Assembly: GCA_938074045.1 (NCBI GenBank)
Contig: CALJGI010000055.1
Location: 1-37,360, forward strand
DNA length: 37,360 bases
From: an uncultured Halieaceae bacterium
GTDB lineage: Bacteria > Pseudomonadota > Gammaproteobacteria > Pseudomonadales > Halieaceae
Direction: 5' to 3'
Translations under genes and position numbers: made by a program
Notes under the pieces: generated by a model
Databases searched by the model: none
Seen by the model: the letters and a program-made list of their open reading frames with translations, nothing else
Told to the model about the DNA's origin: nothing
Shown here: positions 24,785 through 32,939 of the stretch, piece after piece
Layout: each line of letters starts with the position of its first letter
How positions within the stretch are numbered: the stretch's first letter is position 1

Positions 24785-26728
24785 GTGAGTAAAAAGATAG
24801 ACCCCGCCGGATCCGGCCTGACTGCAGACCTCACCAAAGCCGACCTGGAAGCTGTCCTGCGAGACGCCAGCATTCCCAGCCTGATGATGTCCATGATTCA
24901 TATGTCAGGTGATACTTCTCTGCTCGACGGCGACATCCGCCCGCTGGGTGTGTATCTCAATGAGTATCAGGGCTATATGACAGAAGAGGACAAAGCCACG
25001 GTACGCGACCGTGCAGTAGGCGTGATAAGCGACTACATCAACCGGGGCTGCCAATTGCCCACGCCGCCTGACGCTCCAACCATCCACCGCATGATGGAGT
25101 TTATGGTCGCTGAACCGGTGAAAGAGGAACTGGTTCCCATGCTTTTGGAAGAGATGGAACTGGACGGCAAAGATTGCCGCAGTACCGAGTGGGGTATGGA
25201 ACACGAGGCCACAGTACGCCAGGAATACTCTGTACTCGTAATAGGGGCAGGAGTCTCCGGTGTGCTCGCCGCCATTCGCCTACGCGAAGCGGGTCTGCCT
25301 TTTACGGTGCTGGAAAAAAATGCCGGCGTCGGTGGCACGTGGTATGAAAACAGCTACCCCGGCGCCCGGGTCGACGTGGGGAACCACTTTTACAGTTATT
25401 CCTTCGAACCCAGCCACCACTGGACCCGTTATTTCGCGGAACAACCGGAATTGAAGGCTTACCTCGATCAGTGCACGGACAAGTATGACGTGCGCAACAA
25501 CATCCAGTTCAATTGTGAGGTAACCCGGGCCGTCTTTGACAACGAACAACAATGTTGGCAGGTGCAGTGGCAAGACGCCGATGGTGAGTTAAAGAATACG
25601 CGCGCTCGCGCTGTCATCTGTGCGGTCGGTCAGCTCAATCGTCCATCCATTCCTGACCTCCCGGGCGCAGACAGCTTCGAGGGTCCGGCATTTCACTCTG
25701 CCCGCTGGGACCACTCGGTGGATTACACCGACCAGGACATCGTGGTAATAGGCGCGGGCGCCAGTGGTTTTCAACTGGTTCCCGAGGTCGCGAAGACTGC
25801 CCGGCAGGTTACCGTGTTTCAACGCAGCGCGCAGTGGATATTTGATAATCCTCACTATCACGAAGAAGTCAGCGCCAGTAAGCGATGGTGTCTGGAGAAT
25901 CTCCCTTTTTACGAGCGCTGGTATCGCTTTCTGATTTTCTGGCCTGCCTGTGAAGGCAGCTGGGAAGCTTCATTCGTCGACCCCGAATGGCCACATCAAG
26001 ATCGCTCCACCAGCGAATTCAACGATCTGATCCGGCAATTTTTTACCGACAACATCAGCAGCCAGGTCAGTGACGCTGAGCTGCTGGCCAAGGTACTGCC
26101 CGACCACGCACCACTGGGCAAGCGGACACTGCAGGACAACGGCACCTGGTTGCGCACGCTGCAACTGGACCATGTCAACCTGGTGAGAGAGGGAGTGGCA
26201 GAGATTCGGCCACACTGTGTGGTCGCTAGTGACGGCACCGAGTATCCCGCTGATTTGATCGTCTATGCGACGGGTTTTAATGCGACCAAATTCATCTGGC
26301 CAATGGAGGTTGTCGGACGCGATGGGCGAACACTACAGGAACAATGGGGCGATGACCCCCAAGCCTATCTCGGTATCACCATTCCCAATCTGCCCAATTG
26401 GTTTTGCATGTATGGACCTGGTACCAACCTTGCCTCCTCCGGCAGTATTCTGATGAACTCTGAATGTCAGGTACAGTACGCGATGGAGTCGCTGCGATTA
26501 CTACTGGAGAGCGGCAAGAAGACCATCGAGTGCAAACCCGAGGTCTGCGTGGAATACAACCTGCGAATGCGCGAGCAACACGCCCGCATGGTGTGGGAAC
26601 ACGACTCGATCAAGCATAGTTTTTACACCGACAAGCAAGGCAAGGCGACAACGCTGTCGCCCTGGCGAACGGTGGATTACTGGAGCTGGACCCGCACGGT
26701 TAATCCAGAGGATTACTCACTGGCCTGA
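24785..26728 (+). CDS. Baeyer-Villiger monooxygenase, hydroxyacetophenone monooxygenase-like
   Basis: A 647-residue flavoprotein that inserts oxygen next to a ketone to make an ester, using FAD, NADPH and O2. The FAD motif GAGVSG (154-159), the Baeyer-Villiger fingerprint F-x-G-x3-H-x3-W-D (FEGPAFHSARWD, 298-309) and the NADP motif GAGASG (323-328) are all intact. An N-terminal extension of about 145 residues before the FAD domain is typical of the HAPMO group (about 640 residues). It starts with GTG and has a poor ribosome site. The 3' end overlaps the convergent lipoprotein gene by 16 bases. The ester product could feed hydrolases elsewhere. Confidence 0.92.
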   Translation: MSKKIDPAGSGLTADLTKADLEAVLRDASIPSLMMSMIHMSGDTSLLDGDIRPLGVYLNEYQGYMTEEDKATVRDRAVGVISDYINRGCQLPTPPDAPTIHRMMEFMVAEPVKEELVPMLLEEMELDGKDCRSTEWGMEHEATVRQEYSVLVIGAGVSGVLAAIRLREAGLPFTVLEKNAGVGGTWYENSYPGARVDVGNHFYSYSFEPSHHWTRYFAEQPELKAYLDQCTDKYDVRNNIQFNCEVTRAVFDNEQQCWQVQWQDADGELKNTRARAVICAVGQLNRPSIPDLPGADSFEGPAFHSARWDHSVDYTDQDIVVIGAGASGFQLVPEVAKTARQVTVFQRSAQWIFDNPHYHEEVSASKRWCLENLPFYERWYRFLIFWPACEGSWEASFVDPEWPHQDRSTSEFNDLIRQFFTDNISSQVSDAELLAKVLPDHAPLGKRTLQDNGTWLRTLQLDHVNLVREGVAEIRPHCVVASDGTEYPADLIVYATGFNATKFIWPMEVVGRDGRTLQEQWGDDPQAYLGITIPNLPNWFCMYGPGTNLASSGSILMNSECQVQYAMESLRLLLESGKKTIECKPEVCVEYNLRMREQHARMVWEHDSIKHSFYTDKQGKATTLSPWRTVDYWSWTRTVNPEDYSLA

Positions 26729-28308
26729 TCGTCGTCTGAGGGAGGGGTGTCATCGCTTGCGCACTTGCCCCTGACCGTCAATCGCACCGGATGGAAACCG
26801 TCCTCATTGGTTGATCCCCAGGCCTGCAGACGAGTACCCACCTGAATACAAGCCACCCGACCGCGGGCCAGAAACGCCTCACTGACATCGAATGTAATAT
26901 CAGCAACGGGTGGATCATCTGCGCTGGAGTCCGCGGCCTCTGGTGACTCCTCAAAGTCGGCATCAACTGCCAACGTTATCTGGCTTCCCTCCACGGCAGT
27001 CACCGTACCGCTGACCTTAGTCAGGGGGGCATCTGCCAGGGACTGACCTGGTTTGGCCCCAACGATATTTATAAACCTTGCGGTGAAAACCAGACCATCC
27101 CAACTACCTCTGAGCTCTAGTTCCTGACCTTCATCTAGCATTGCTAATGAACCCCGCTGAAAACGAGCATCGCTGAAACCGGCAATCTCGAGTTTCGCTG
27201 GTGCGGAGAAATTGGCATCCAGCACGCTGATCGAGAGTTCTGAGCCCACAACATAATTTGCCACTGATCCGACAACTTCTCTGGATGCTCCCTTGCCCTC
27301 ATCCTTGTCTACACGTTCGTCTTCGGGGACATCATCATCACTATCATTAGAACCGTCTCCATCGCCCTGACCACCGCCATTGCCATTGCCACCACCATTG
27401 CCTTGCCCGTTGCCCTGACCATTATCGCCGCCCTGACCATTATCGCCGCCCTGACCGTTATCGCTGTTCTGGTCATCGCTATCATCCCGATCGTCGTCAG
27501 GTTCGTCGCTATCATCGCGACCCTTGATCGACACAGACTCAGCATCGAGGGTAAAAGTCGTAAAATCGAACCCACCCGCCACACGCACACGATCACCCAC
27601 TTCCAACATAGCAACGGTAGATTCGGCTTCCCCGCTTTCTTCGTCAAATACAGCACCAGCGTCGTTGAGCACAACGGTAATCTCTGCATCGCGGTGCCAG
27701 AACTGAGCGCCGAGTACAAAGCTGTTCCCTCCCAACAGCTCCAGCACGTCGCCGTGCCAGCGCGCAGTCTGCCGAGCCAGATTTTTTACGGCGCCAGAGT
27801 TTTGACAACCCATGGCTGGTTCAATACTGAGTTGGTCTCCGCTCAGCACCAGTTCTTCCAGATCGAAGGCTATAACGATGGCGCCGGGCTCATCCTCTTC
27901 GAGCACATGCAAACAGGGAATAACAAAGTGACCGGGCCGGTCCAGCCCATCCAGTTGATGTTCGGTCTGCTCGCCGTCCTCTGCGGTGACAATCACCGAT
28001 GGGTCAAAGGTGACCTCCAGGCTGCTATAGGTTCCCTCGGGAATGCTGCGCAGGTTAAACAGTTCGGCGACGTCGTCACTGCCATTAATATTGATAACCG
28101 AACCACCAGGATCTCCGTAGATAAAAATCTTCCGGTCCTCACTGTTAATCAGGGCGATTGACTTGACCGTCATCCAGATATTGCCGAAACGGTCCGAGGT
28201 AGATTCGCTGAAAAAGAAAGTCACCGGCGTACAGGCAGCCAGCGTACCGAGAAGAAACCAAACAGTTACCACCCGGAATCGACGAAGCGAACAATAGATA
28301 GCGTTCAT
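26713..28308 (-). CDS. Lipoprotein with DUF4382- and DUF5666-like domains and an acidic low-complexity linker
   Basis: A 531-residue exported lipoprotein. The signal peptide ends in lipobox L-A-A-C with Cys26 as the lipidation site. The N-terminal domain (about residues 40-170; WMTVKSIALI, YSSLEVTFDP) resembles DUF4382. Beta-rich modules (about 195-270 and 345-500; e.g. LEVGDRVRVAGGF and VSGTVTAVEGSQITL) resemble DUF5666. Between them, about residues 267-340 are almost only Asp, Asn, Gly, Gln and Ser, with GGDNGQ repeats; such stretches may bind calcium. The gene looks intact and single. Its function is unknown; an outer-membrane or surface location is inferred. Confidence 0.8.
   Translation of the reverse strand: MNAIYCSLRRFRVVTVWFLLGTLAACTPVTFFFSESTSDRFGNIWMTVKSIALINSEDRKIFIYGDPGGSVININGSDDVAELFNLRSIPEGTYSSLEVTFDPSVIVTAEDGEQTEHQLDGLDRPGHFVIPCLHVLEEDEPGAIVIAFDLEELVLSGDQLSIEPAMGCQNSGAVKNLARQTARWHGDVLELLGGNSFVLGAQFWHRDAEITVVLNDAGAVFDEESGEAESTVAMLEVGDRVRVAGGFDFTTFTLDAESVSIKGRDDSDEPDDDRDDSDDQNSDNGQGGDNGQGGDNGQGNGQGNGGGNGNGGGQGDGDGSNDSDDDVPEDERVDKDEGKGASREVVGSVANYVVGSELSISVLDANFSAPAKLEIAGFSDARFQRGSLAMLDEGQELELRGSWDGLVFTARFINIVGAKPGQSLADAPLTKVSGTVTAVEGSQITLAVDADFEESPEAADSSADDPPVADITFDVSEAFLARGRVACIQVGTRLQAWGSTNEDGFHPVRLTVRGKCASDDTPPSDDDQASE
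27413..27466 (-). repeat. 18-bp tandem repeat, three copies, inside the lipoprotein gene
   Basis: Two perfect and one variant copy of an 18-base unit (27413-27430, 27431-27448, 27449-27466) encode the DNGQGG-type repeat in the acidic linker. Copy number may vary between strains without shifting the frame. Confidence 0.85.
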
Positions 28309-28312
28309 CGTG

Positions 28313-28368
28313 ATAGCCCACCATTAAAAACTTGTCAGCTAGTATAGCCCACCATCTGCCCCTGAAAA
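28313..28368 (-). promoter_or_regulatory. Promoter with two direct repeats for the lipoprotein gene
   Basis: The minus strand holds TTTTCA (28363-28368) and TATACT (28341-28346) 16 bases apart. The 12-base repeat ATGGTGGGCTAT occurs at 28344-28355, overlapping the -10, and again at 28313-28324, exactly 31 bases on. No clear ribosome site lies before the ATG at 28308. Confidence 0.45.
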
Positions 28369-28433
28369 CAGCGGCGCATAGGCAACGTTTCGATATCTGT
28401 GAGCCGCGTCACAAACTATGCAAATTTTCTTGA

Positions 28434-29297
28434 TCAGCCTTTAACTTCGGATATAAAGGGCGCAAATTCGTCGATCATCGGAAAAATTGCTTCAGGTTTG
28501 TCCCACAAATCTATCGCAACACCAATAATAACCCGATAAACCCCGAGATCGCGATATTTTTTCAGGGTATCCAGATCCGGCGTGATAAGGGTTTGTAAAC
28601 TGATAGAAACATCGGCGGGGTCACGACCAGCTTCAATAACCATGGCCCGGAAAGCTGCGATGGATTCCCCTACATCCCCCATAGCAACATCCACAGGCAT
28701 CCAGCCATCTGCCCACTCAGCGGCATGACGCAGCCCCATTGGACCCATGGCGCCAAAGACAATCGGCGGTCCATTTTTCTGGATGGGCTTGGGCGCGCAC
28801 CACACCGGATCAAAATCTATAAATTCACCGTGAAAAGCTGCCTCCTCCTGACGCCACAATGCCCGGGTCGCCGCCACCGTTTCACGCATAACACCATAGC
28901 GGCGATGCCAGGGCTGTGACGTGGTATTGACGAACTCTTCCTCATTCCAGCCAACTCCAGTTCCGATCAACACGCGCCCTTCGCTGAGACGATCGAGAGT
29001 GGCTATGGTCTTGGCCTGGGAAAACAGGTCTCGCTCCATGAGCAGGGCAATTCCGGTACCAAGTTTCAGCTTTGAAGTCACCACTGCGGCGCTACTCAAG
29101 GAAACATAGGGGTCTCCCATCCATTTGTAGGGCTCGGGCAAATCACCACCGGGAGGATACGGCGTGGCGCGACTAACCGGAATATGACTGTGCTCTCCGG
29201 TCCACAGACTTTCAAAGCCACGCTCTTCCAACGCCCTTGCGAGGTCCACAAAAGGCGGGTCGTGAGGTGTGTTCATCGAGCTGAAACCAATATGCAT
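28434..29297 (-). CDS. LLM class F420-dependent-type oxidoreductase
   Basis: A 287-residue luciferase-like (TIM-barrel) oxidoreductase. The N-terminus HIGFSSMNTPHDPPFVDLAR, FESLWTGEHSHIPVSR, LGTGIALLMERDLFSQAKTIATLD and the nearly invariant LIGTGVGWNEEEF fit the TIGR03619-type group named for F420 use. Whether this organism makes F420 cannot be judged from this window; FMN is an alternative. Catalysis is probably oxidation or reduction of a small ketone or alcohol. It is encoded alone. The neighbouring Baeyer-Villiger enzyme hints at related ketone metabolism, with the lipoprotein gene between them. Confidence 0.88.
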   Translation of the reverse strand: MHIGFSSMNTPHDPPFVDLARALEERGFESLWTGEHSHIPVSRATPYPPGGDLPEPYKWMGDPYVSLSSAAVVTSKLKLGTGIALLMERDLFSQAKTIATLDRLSEGRVLIGTGVGWNEEEFVNTTSQPWHRRYGVMRETVAATRALWRQEEAAFHGEFIDFDPVWCAPKPIQKNGPPIVFGAMGPMGLRHAAEWADGWMPVDVAMGDVGESIAAFRAMVIEAGRDPADVSISLQTLITPDLDTLKKYRDLGVYRVIIGVAIDLWDKPEAIFPMIDEFAPFISEVKG

Positions 29298-29370
29298 AAG
29301 CGTGTCGTCAATAACCTGTGAGAGCTTCCATTAAAGGCAAGGCGCCCGGTACGGTCAATCGCGAAATTAA

Positions 29371-29529
29371 ACCAGCTATGAAAAATGTGACCGGAGCGCT
29401 ATTGCGGCCAATCGCGACTATACGCCTGCCTACAACAGTCCCGGCATCCTCTATCTAGATCGCGGTGAACTTGCCAGGGCTGCGGCCCTTTATCGGCGGG
29501 CCATCGACGCCGACTCAAATCTGGCGTAG
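29371..29529 (+). pseudogene. Remnant of a tetratricopeptide-repeat protein gene
   Basis: Reading the plus strand in frame gives about 50 residues containing one clean TPR unit: AYNSPGILYLDRGELARAAA followed by LYRRAIDADSNLA and a stop at 29527. The Gly, Tyr, Ala and Pro-like positions match the 34-residue TPR consensus. There is no start codon, an in-frame stop precedes it, and nothing recognisable follows. It is therefore a decayed gene fragment. The rest of the gap 29298-29672 shows no gene. Confidence 0.6.
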
Positions 29530-29672
29530 CAGCTTCTAGCCAGCCATTCCCAGGTCTGCGTAGCCGGAGAACTAAAGCACTTGGGTGGTGCGACCCGGCA
29601 AATGGGGTCTGATACAGGAACCTACTATGCTCATGGTGTGCCAACACTTAAGACCACGCAAAAGCCAAGTAT

Positions 29673-30161
29673 TCAATCGCCTTCTGCAGTACCACGACAT
29701 TGCGAAGGCCGGAATCTATTTATCATCGTGCCAGCTGTGCAATCCCACATAAGAGTGCCATTTTTCGGGATGGGGACGTACAAAATTGTATTTGCGCTAC
29801 CAAGATTCGGTAGGGTCAATGTGTCAAAGGTCAGTTCAATCGTACCATTTCTTGGATCAGTCACAAGATCAACTTTCTCCAAAACACTATCTTCTTTGGA
29901 GAAATCTGTCGCTACCAGTCCCAGTTCAGAGTACAAGGTGGGCAGGGTATTGGTAGAGAGATAATACTCCATAATCCGCAACTTGACCGGAGGAACGAAG
30001 CTGATACCACCGGTAATCTTGGCTCGAACGGCATAATCCTGATAAACCGGTAGCGCGATGATTGCGAGCAGACTGACAATAAACGCGACAAACATAATTT
30101 CGATAATATTCAGGCCGCGTTGTCGGGAAAATGGGCGTGTCTGACGACTGAGTAAATCCAC
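29673..30161 (-). CDS. Type IV pilin-like protein
   Basis: A 162-residue prepilin. The basic leader ends RQRG, and processing after Gly16 gives a mature LNIIE start with the conserved glutamate at +5, then a 25-residue hydrophobic helix (MFVAFIVSLLAIIALPVYQDY). The globular domain carries two cysteines, in MWDCTAG and PSQCRGT, the C-terminal disulfide loop of major pilins. Residue +1 is Leu rather than the usual Phe or Met. It starts with GTG overlapping the upstream stop by one base (GGAG 6 bases before), so it is coupled to the HAMP protein gene. Assembly genes (pilB, C, D, Q) are not in the window. Confidence 0.85.
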   Translation of the reverse strand: MDLLSRQTRPFSRQRGLNIIEIMFVAFIVSLLAIIALPVYQDYAVRAKITGGISFVPPVKLRIMEYYLSTNTLPTLYSELGLVATDFSKEDSVLEKVDLVTDPRNGTIELTFDTLTLPNLGSANTILYVPIPKNGTLMWDCTAGTMINRFRPSQCRGTAEGD

Positions 30162-30694
30162 TAGTCACTCCCCACTGTAGTGGCACCGCCGGCAGCATCG
30201 TCAGCTTTCTCTTCTTCTTCTGTGGTGTAAAAATCCAGTAGTTCTTTCAAGTGGGCCACACCAGGAGCATCTCCCCGTAATACGTCGGCTGCCGCCTTGA
30301 TTTCTATCATGCGTTCACGCAGTACCGTGGTGGTATCGTTCACCGTGTCTGCCGCATCCATGAAGGAATCACCCGGGCGCAGTCGCAAAGTAACCATAAG
30401 ATTGCCCTCCTGGATTGAACGCAGGGTACGCTCAATCGCATAGACGGGACCGGCGATATGAAAGCTGATTCGCTGGCTGACAAAATAGACCACGGTCACA
30501 CCGATGACCTCCAGCACTGCCAAAACGAGCGGGAATTTGTCAACCATGGAATCATCGTCGGCGAAGAAGTCCGATACGTAAAAGCCCAGCAAAATAATGA
30601 CATTCAGCGTGATGAAGGTGGAGAGAACCGTCTGCAGCATTAGATTATGCTGAAACTCACGCTTGATCATAATAATACTGCGTGCGTCGCTCAT
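30161..30694 (-). CDS. Two-helix membrane protein with HAMP-like domain, coupled to the pilin gene
   Basis: A 177-residue inner-membrane protein. Helix 1 is about LMLQTVLSTFITLNVIILLG, a short acidic loop (DFFADDDSMVDKF) faces the periplasm, and helix 2 is about FPLVLAVLEVIGVTVVYFV. A HAMP-like segment follows (RISFHIAGPVYAIERTL, GNLMVTLRLRPGD, then ADTVNDTTTVLRERM). No kinase, GGDEF or methyl-accepting domain follows, only an acidic tail. The start at 30694 is preferred (GAGGGG 5 bases upstream) over 30718. One-base overlap with the pilin gene implies a joint role. Its function is unknown; a sensor or regulator of the pilin is an inference. Confidence 0.8.
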   Translation of the reverse strand: MSDARSIIMIKREFQHNLMLQTVLSTFITLNVIILLGFYVSDFFADDDSMVDKFPLVLAVLEVIGVTVVYFVSQRISFHIAGPVYAIERTLRSIQEGNLMVTLRLRPGDSFMDAADTVNDTTTVLRERMIEIKAAADVLRGDAPGVAHLKELLDFYTTEEEEKADDAAGGATTVGSD

Positions 30695-30829
30695 CTTATC
30701 CCCTCGGCCTGGCGGCATATTTTTATTTACACTTCCCCGCCCTCGCTCAATAGTATAACGCCCTTGATCTTAGGCGTCACGTATTCACAGGACATCCTGG
30801 CTGTTGTGAATTTCGCGGCCAAAAAGGCC

Positions 30830-31189
30830 TTATCGATCATCGCTGGCGCGGTCGGTGAGCGCGAACACCACATTCATTAAAGCGATGCGCTGCCGTCGAG
30901 ACAGGCGATTGAGCGCCTCACGATTTCGAACCTGAAATTCAGCCTCGGACAAAAGCACACTCTCGCGCCGCTCCCCAAACAGCACAAAATCCGCATTGAC
31001 TCCCAGTTGCGCGCAAATTGACGCCAGCACCATGAAATCGCAAAGACTCTCACTGGCGGGATTCTCCAGTCGGCGAATACTGGCGGGACTTCGGTTCACC
31101 GCAGCCGCCAGATCAACGGTAGACAGTCCTGCCGCCCGGCGTGCCTGTCTTAAGCGGGTTTTGATATCCGCGAGAACGGGTTCCGCCAT
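30830..31189 (-). CDS. XRE-family helix-turn-helix regulator
   Basis: A 119-residue DNA-binding protein. The Cro/CI-type helix-turn-helix spans about residues 8-65 (IKTRLRQARRAAGLSTVDLA, RSPASIRRLENP). A C-terminal helical part (EAEFQVRNREALNRLSRRQR) is unassigned. ATG 31189 has GGAGG 8 bases upstream; GTG 31192 is an alternative. It might control the divergent small membrane protein or the downstream HAMP/pilin pair on the same strand, from which 135 bases separate it. No antitoxin partner gene of toxin type is seen next to it. Confidence 0.8.
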   Translation of the reverse strand: MAEPVLADIKTRLRQARRAAGLSTVDLAAAVNRSPASIRRLENPASESLCDFMVLASICAQLGVNADFVLFGERRESVLLSEAEFQVRNREALNRLSRRQRIALMNVVFALTDRASDDR

Positions 31190-31312
31190 CACACTTTCCT
31201 CCGATTGCTCATGAGACGATCATCCTATCGAGTATAGCTCACAGGGCACCCGCTTCGAATCTGCCGCATTGCTACCATAAGCCTCGTTACATGTTAGACA
31301 GAGGTGAAAGTT

Positions 31313-31654
31313 ATGAATACGGATAACGAGTTTTACAAAGCTTTCTGGGTGCAATTGCCGTTGTCGCTATTGATGGCGGCTGGTGTCAGCCTGCTTACCC
31401 TGCAGACCTTTGACCTACCAGCAAATTCGCTATGGCTCCTGCTGCTACTACCGGTATACAGCGCTTTTCTTTACAGGCGGCGTTCATTTGAGCTGATTGT
31501 GCTCGGTGTCATCGTGCTTCTGCCCGGGTTCCCCGATCAGATGTCCACCTTGTTTCTGAGTCATGATCTCTTACTGGGTATAGCGGTGACGCTGATTTTC
31601 TGCCCGCTGATATTCAATCTGATGGGTGTACAGAACTATCGACCCTATGCGTAA
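31313..31654 (+). CDS. Small polytopic membrane protein of unknown function
   Basis: A 113-residue protein I do not recognise, starting MNTDNEFYKAFWVQLPLSLL. Four hydrophobic stretches are visible (about residues 10-32, 40-55, 60-75 and 84-105), with a short basic loop YRRRSF. GAGGTG lies 6 bases before the ATG at 31313; the GTG at 31304 is part of that site. It is divergent from the XRE regulator and convergent with the EAL gene (16-base gap). No signal peptide, cofactor or catalytic motif is visible. Confidence 0.65.
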   Translation: MNTDNEFYKAFWVQLPLSLLMAAGVSLLTLQTFDLPANSLWLLLLLPVYSAFLYRRRSFELIVLGVIVLLPGFPDQMSTLFLSHDLLLGIAVTLIFCPLIFNLMGVQNYRPYA

Positions 31655-31670
31655 CAGGCGGATGGACTGA

Positions 31671-32924
31671 CTAGCCATCATACTCCGTCAACCATTGCGT
31701 AAAATCTTCGGCGGGCATGGGCCGGGCTATATGATAGCCCTGCCCGTAATCGCAGCCTAACTCTTTCAGCGCTTCATAGGTGGCCGCGTCCTCGATGCCT
31801 TCCGCCACCACGCGCAGCCCAAAGACCTGGGCCATGTGTATCATCAGTTTAACGATTTCGAAGTCCTGGCTGTTGTTGAGCATCTCGAAGACGAAGGACT
31901 GGTCTATTTTCAACTCATGCGCGGGAATTTCCTTGAAGTATGACATCGAGGAGTAACCGGTACCGAAGTCATCGATGGCCAAATGTACGCCAAAATCCTT
32001 CAGTTCCAGCAAATTATCATAGCCGGATTGTTTGTCCTCCATCACCGCCGATTCAGTAATTTCAAGAATCAGTCGCTCTTTGTCCACTCCCCATATGGCC
32101 AAGGCATCTTTCACCGTTGATACCAGATCTGCATTGGCAACGAGGTCCGCCGGGACGTTGACAGCCACCGCAATATCTTCCCAGCTCAATAGCTGGCGTA
32201 CGGCGGTGTGGATAATCCACTTGGTGAGTGCAAAACCTGAACCCGCGACAGTAGCCATCTCAATGACAAGCTCGGGAGAAACAAATCCCCACTCCTCAGT
32301 TTTCCAACGCAACAATGCCTCTGCCTGGTCAGGTAGACCAGTCGCCATATTTACCTTGGGCTGGAAGTACAATTCAAAATCATTGGCGTCAAGAGCTCGG
32401 TAGAACTGCGCCTCCAGTTCGGATTTATCGTTATCCAGACTCTCATCGGATGCCAGCAGAAATTCAACACCTGCTTTTTCAGCTTCCTGCAGTGAGTTTT
32501 CAGAGAGCAACAACATCCGCTCTGCTGAATTTTGCGCTGAAGGATCCAAAGCCACACCTATTCGTAATTTTACCGGGCAATCGCCACCACCATCGATTTC
32601 AACCGGTATGCCCACGGTACTGATCACACGGTTTATCGCGATTGCCACGAAGGACGCGGTTTGTAGTAGTGGAATAATAAAAGCGAAACGGTGGCTGCCA
32701 ACACGATATATTGTGTCGTCGTAGCGACTCATAGCGCGCAGTCGCTGGTGGGTTTCCCCGATCACCTTATCGCCTGTTTCATAGCCAAACAACTGGTTTA
32801 TCTGCACCATATTGGATACATCGACCAACAATAATGCGAGAGTATGCTCAGAGACCTGAGCGTCCTCTATGTAGCGGGCTAGGGCCGGAAAAAATGCGTC
32901 TCGCGCGATGGAAGGTGGCAGCAC
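31671..32924 (-). CDS. Degenerate GGDEF - intact EAL c-di-GMP phosphodiesterase
   Basis: A 417-residue cytoplasmic protein. The N-terminal GGDEF fold (about 1-160) reads GSHRF (76-80) where GGDEF is required, so it cannot make c-di-GMP but may bind GTP or regulate. The EAL domain (about 165-415) keeps all catalytic residues I can check: Glu202 (EALLR), Asn256, Glu288, Asp318-Asp319 (DDFGTGYSS), Lys339, Glu375 and Gln395. It should therefore hydrolyse c-di-GMP to pGpG. It has no sensor or membrane segment. It starts with GTG, 15 bases after the HD-GYP gene, with GAGG upstream, so the two phosphodiesterases are co-expressed. Confidence 0.92.
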   Translation of the reverse strand: MLPPSIARDAFFPALARYIEDAQVSEHTLALLLVDVSNMVQINQLFGYETGDKVIGETHQRLRAMSRYDDTIYRVGSHRFAFIIPLLQTASFVAIAINRVISTVGIPVEIDGGGDCPVKLRIGVALDPSAQNSAERMLLLSENSLQEAEKAGVEFLLASDESLDNDKSELEAQFYRALDANDFELYFQPKVNMATGLPDQAEALLRWKTEEWGFVSPELVIEMATVAGSGFALTKWIIHTAVRQLLSWEDIAVAVNVPADLVANADLVSTVKDALAIWGVDKERLILEITESAVMEDKQSGYDNLLELKDFGVHLAIDDFGTGYSSMSYFKEIPAHELKIDQSFVFEMLNNSQDFEIVKLMIHMAQVFGLRVVAEGIEDAATYEALKELGCDYGQGYHIARPMPAEDFTQWLTEYDG

Positions 32925-32939
32925 GACAGCAATCCTCGC

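Noticed and set aside
27413..27466. Possible CRISPR-like array
   Set aside because: The 18-bp units are directly tandem without spacers and code for the linker of the lipoprotein.
27403..28161. 252-codon open frame on the plus strand with Ile/Ala/Val repeats
   Set aside because: A reverse-strand reading of the lipoprotein gene; the repeats are the mirror of the acidic linker codons.
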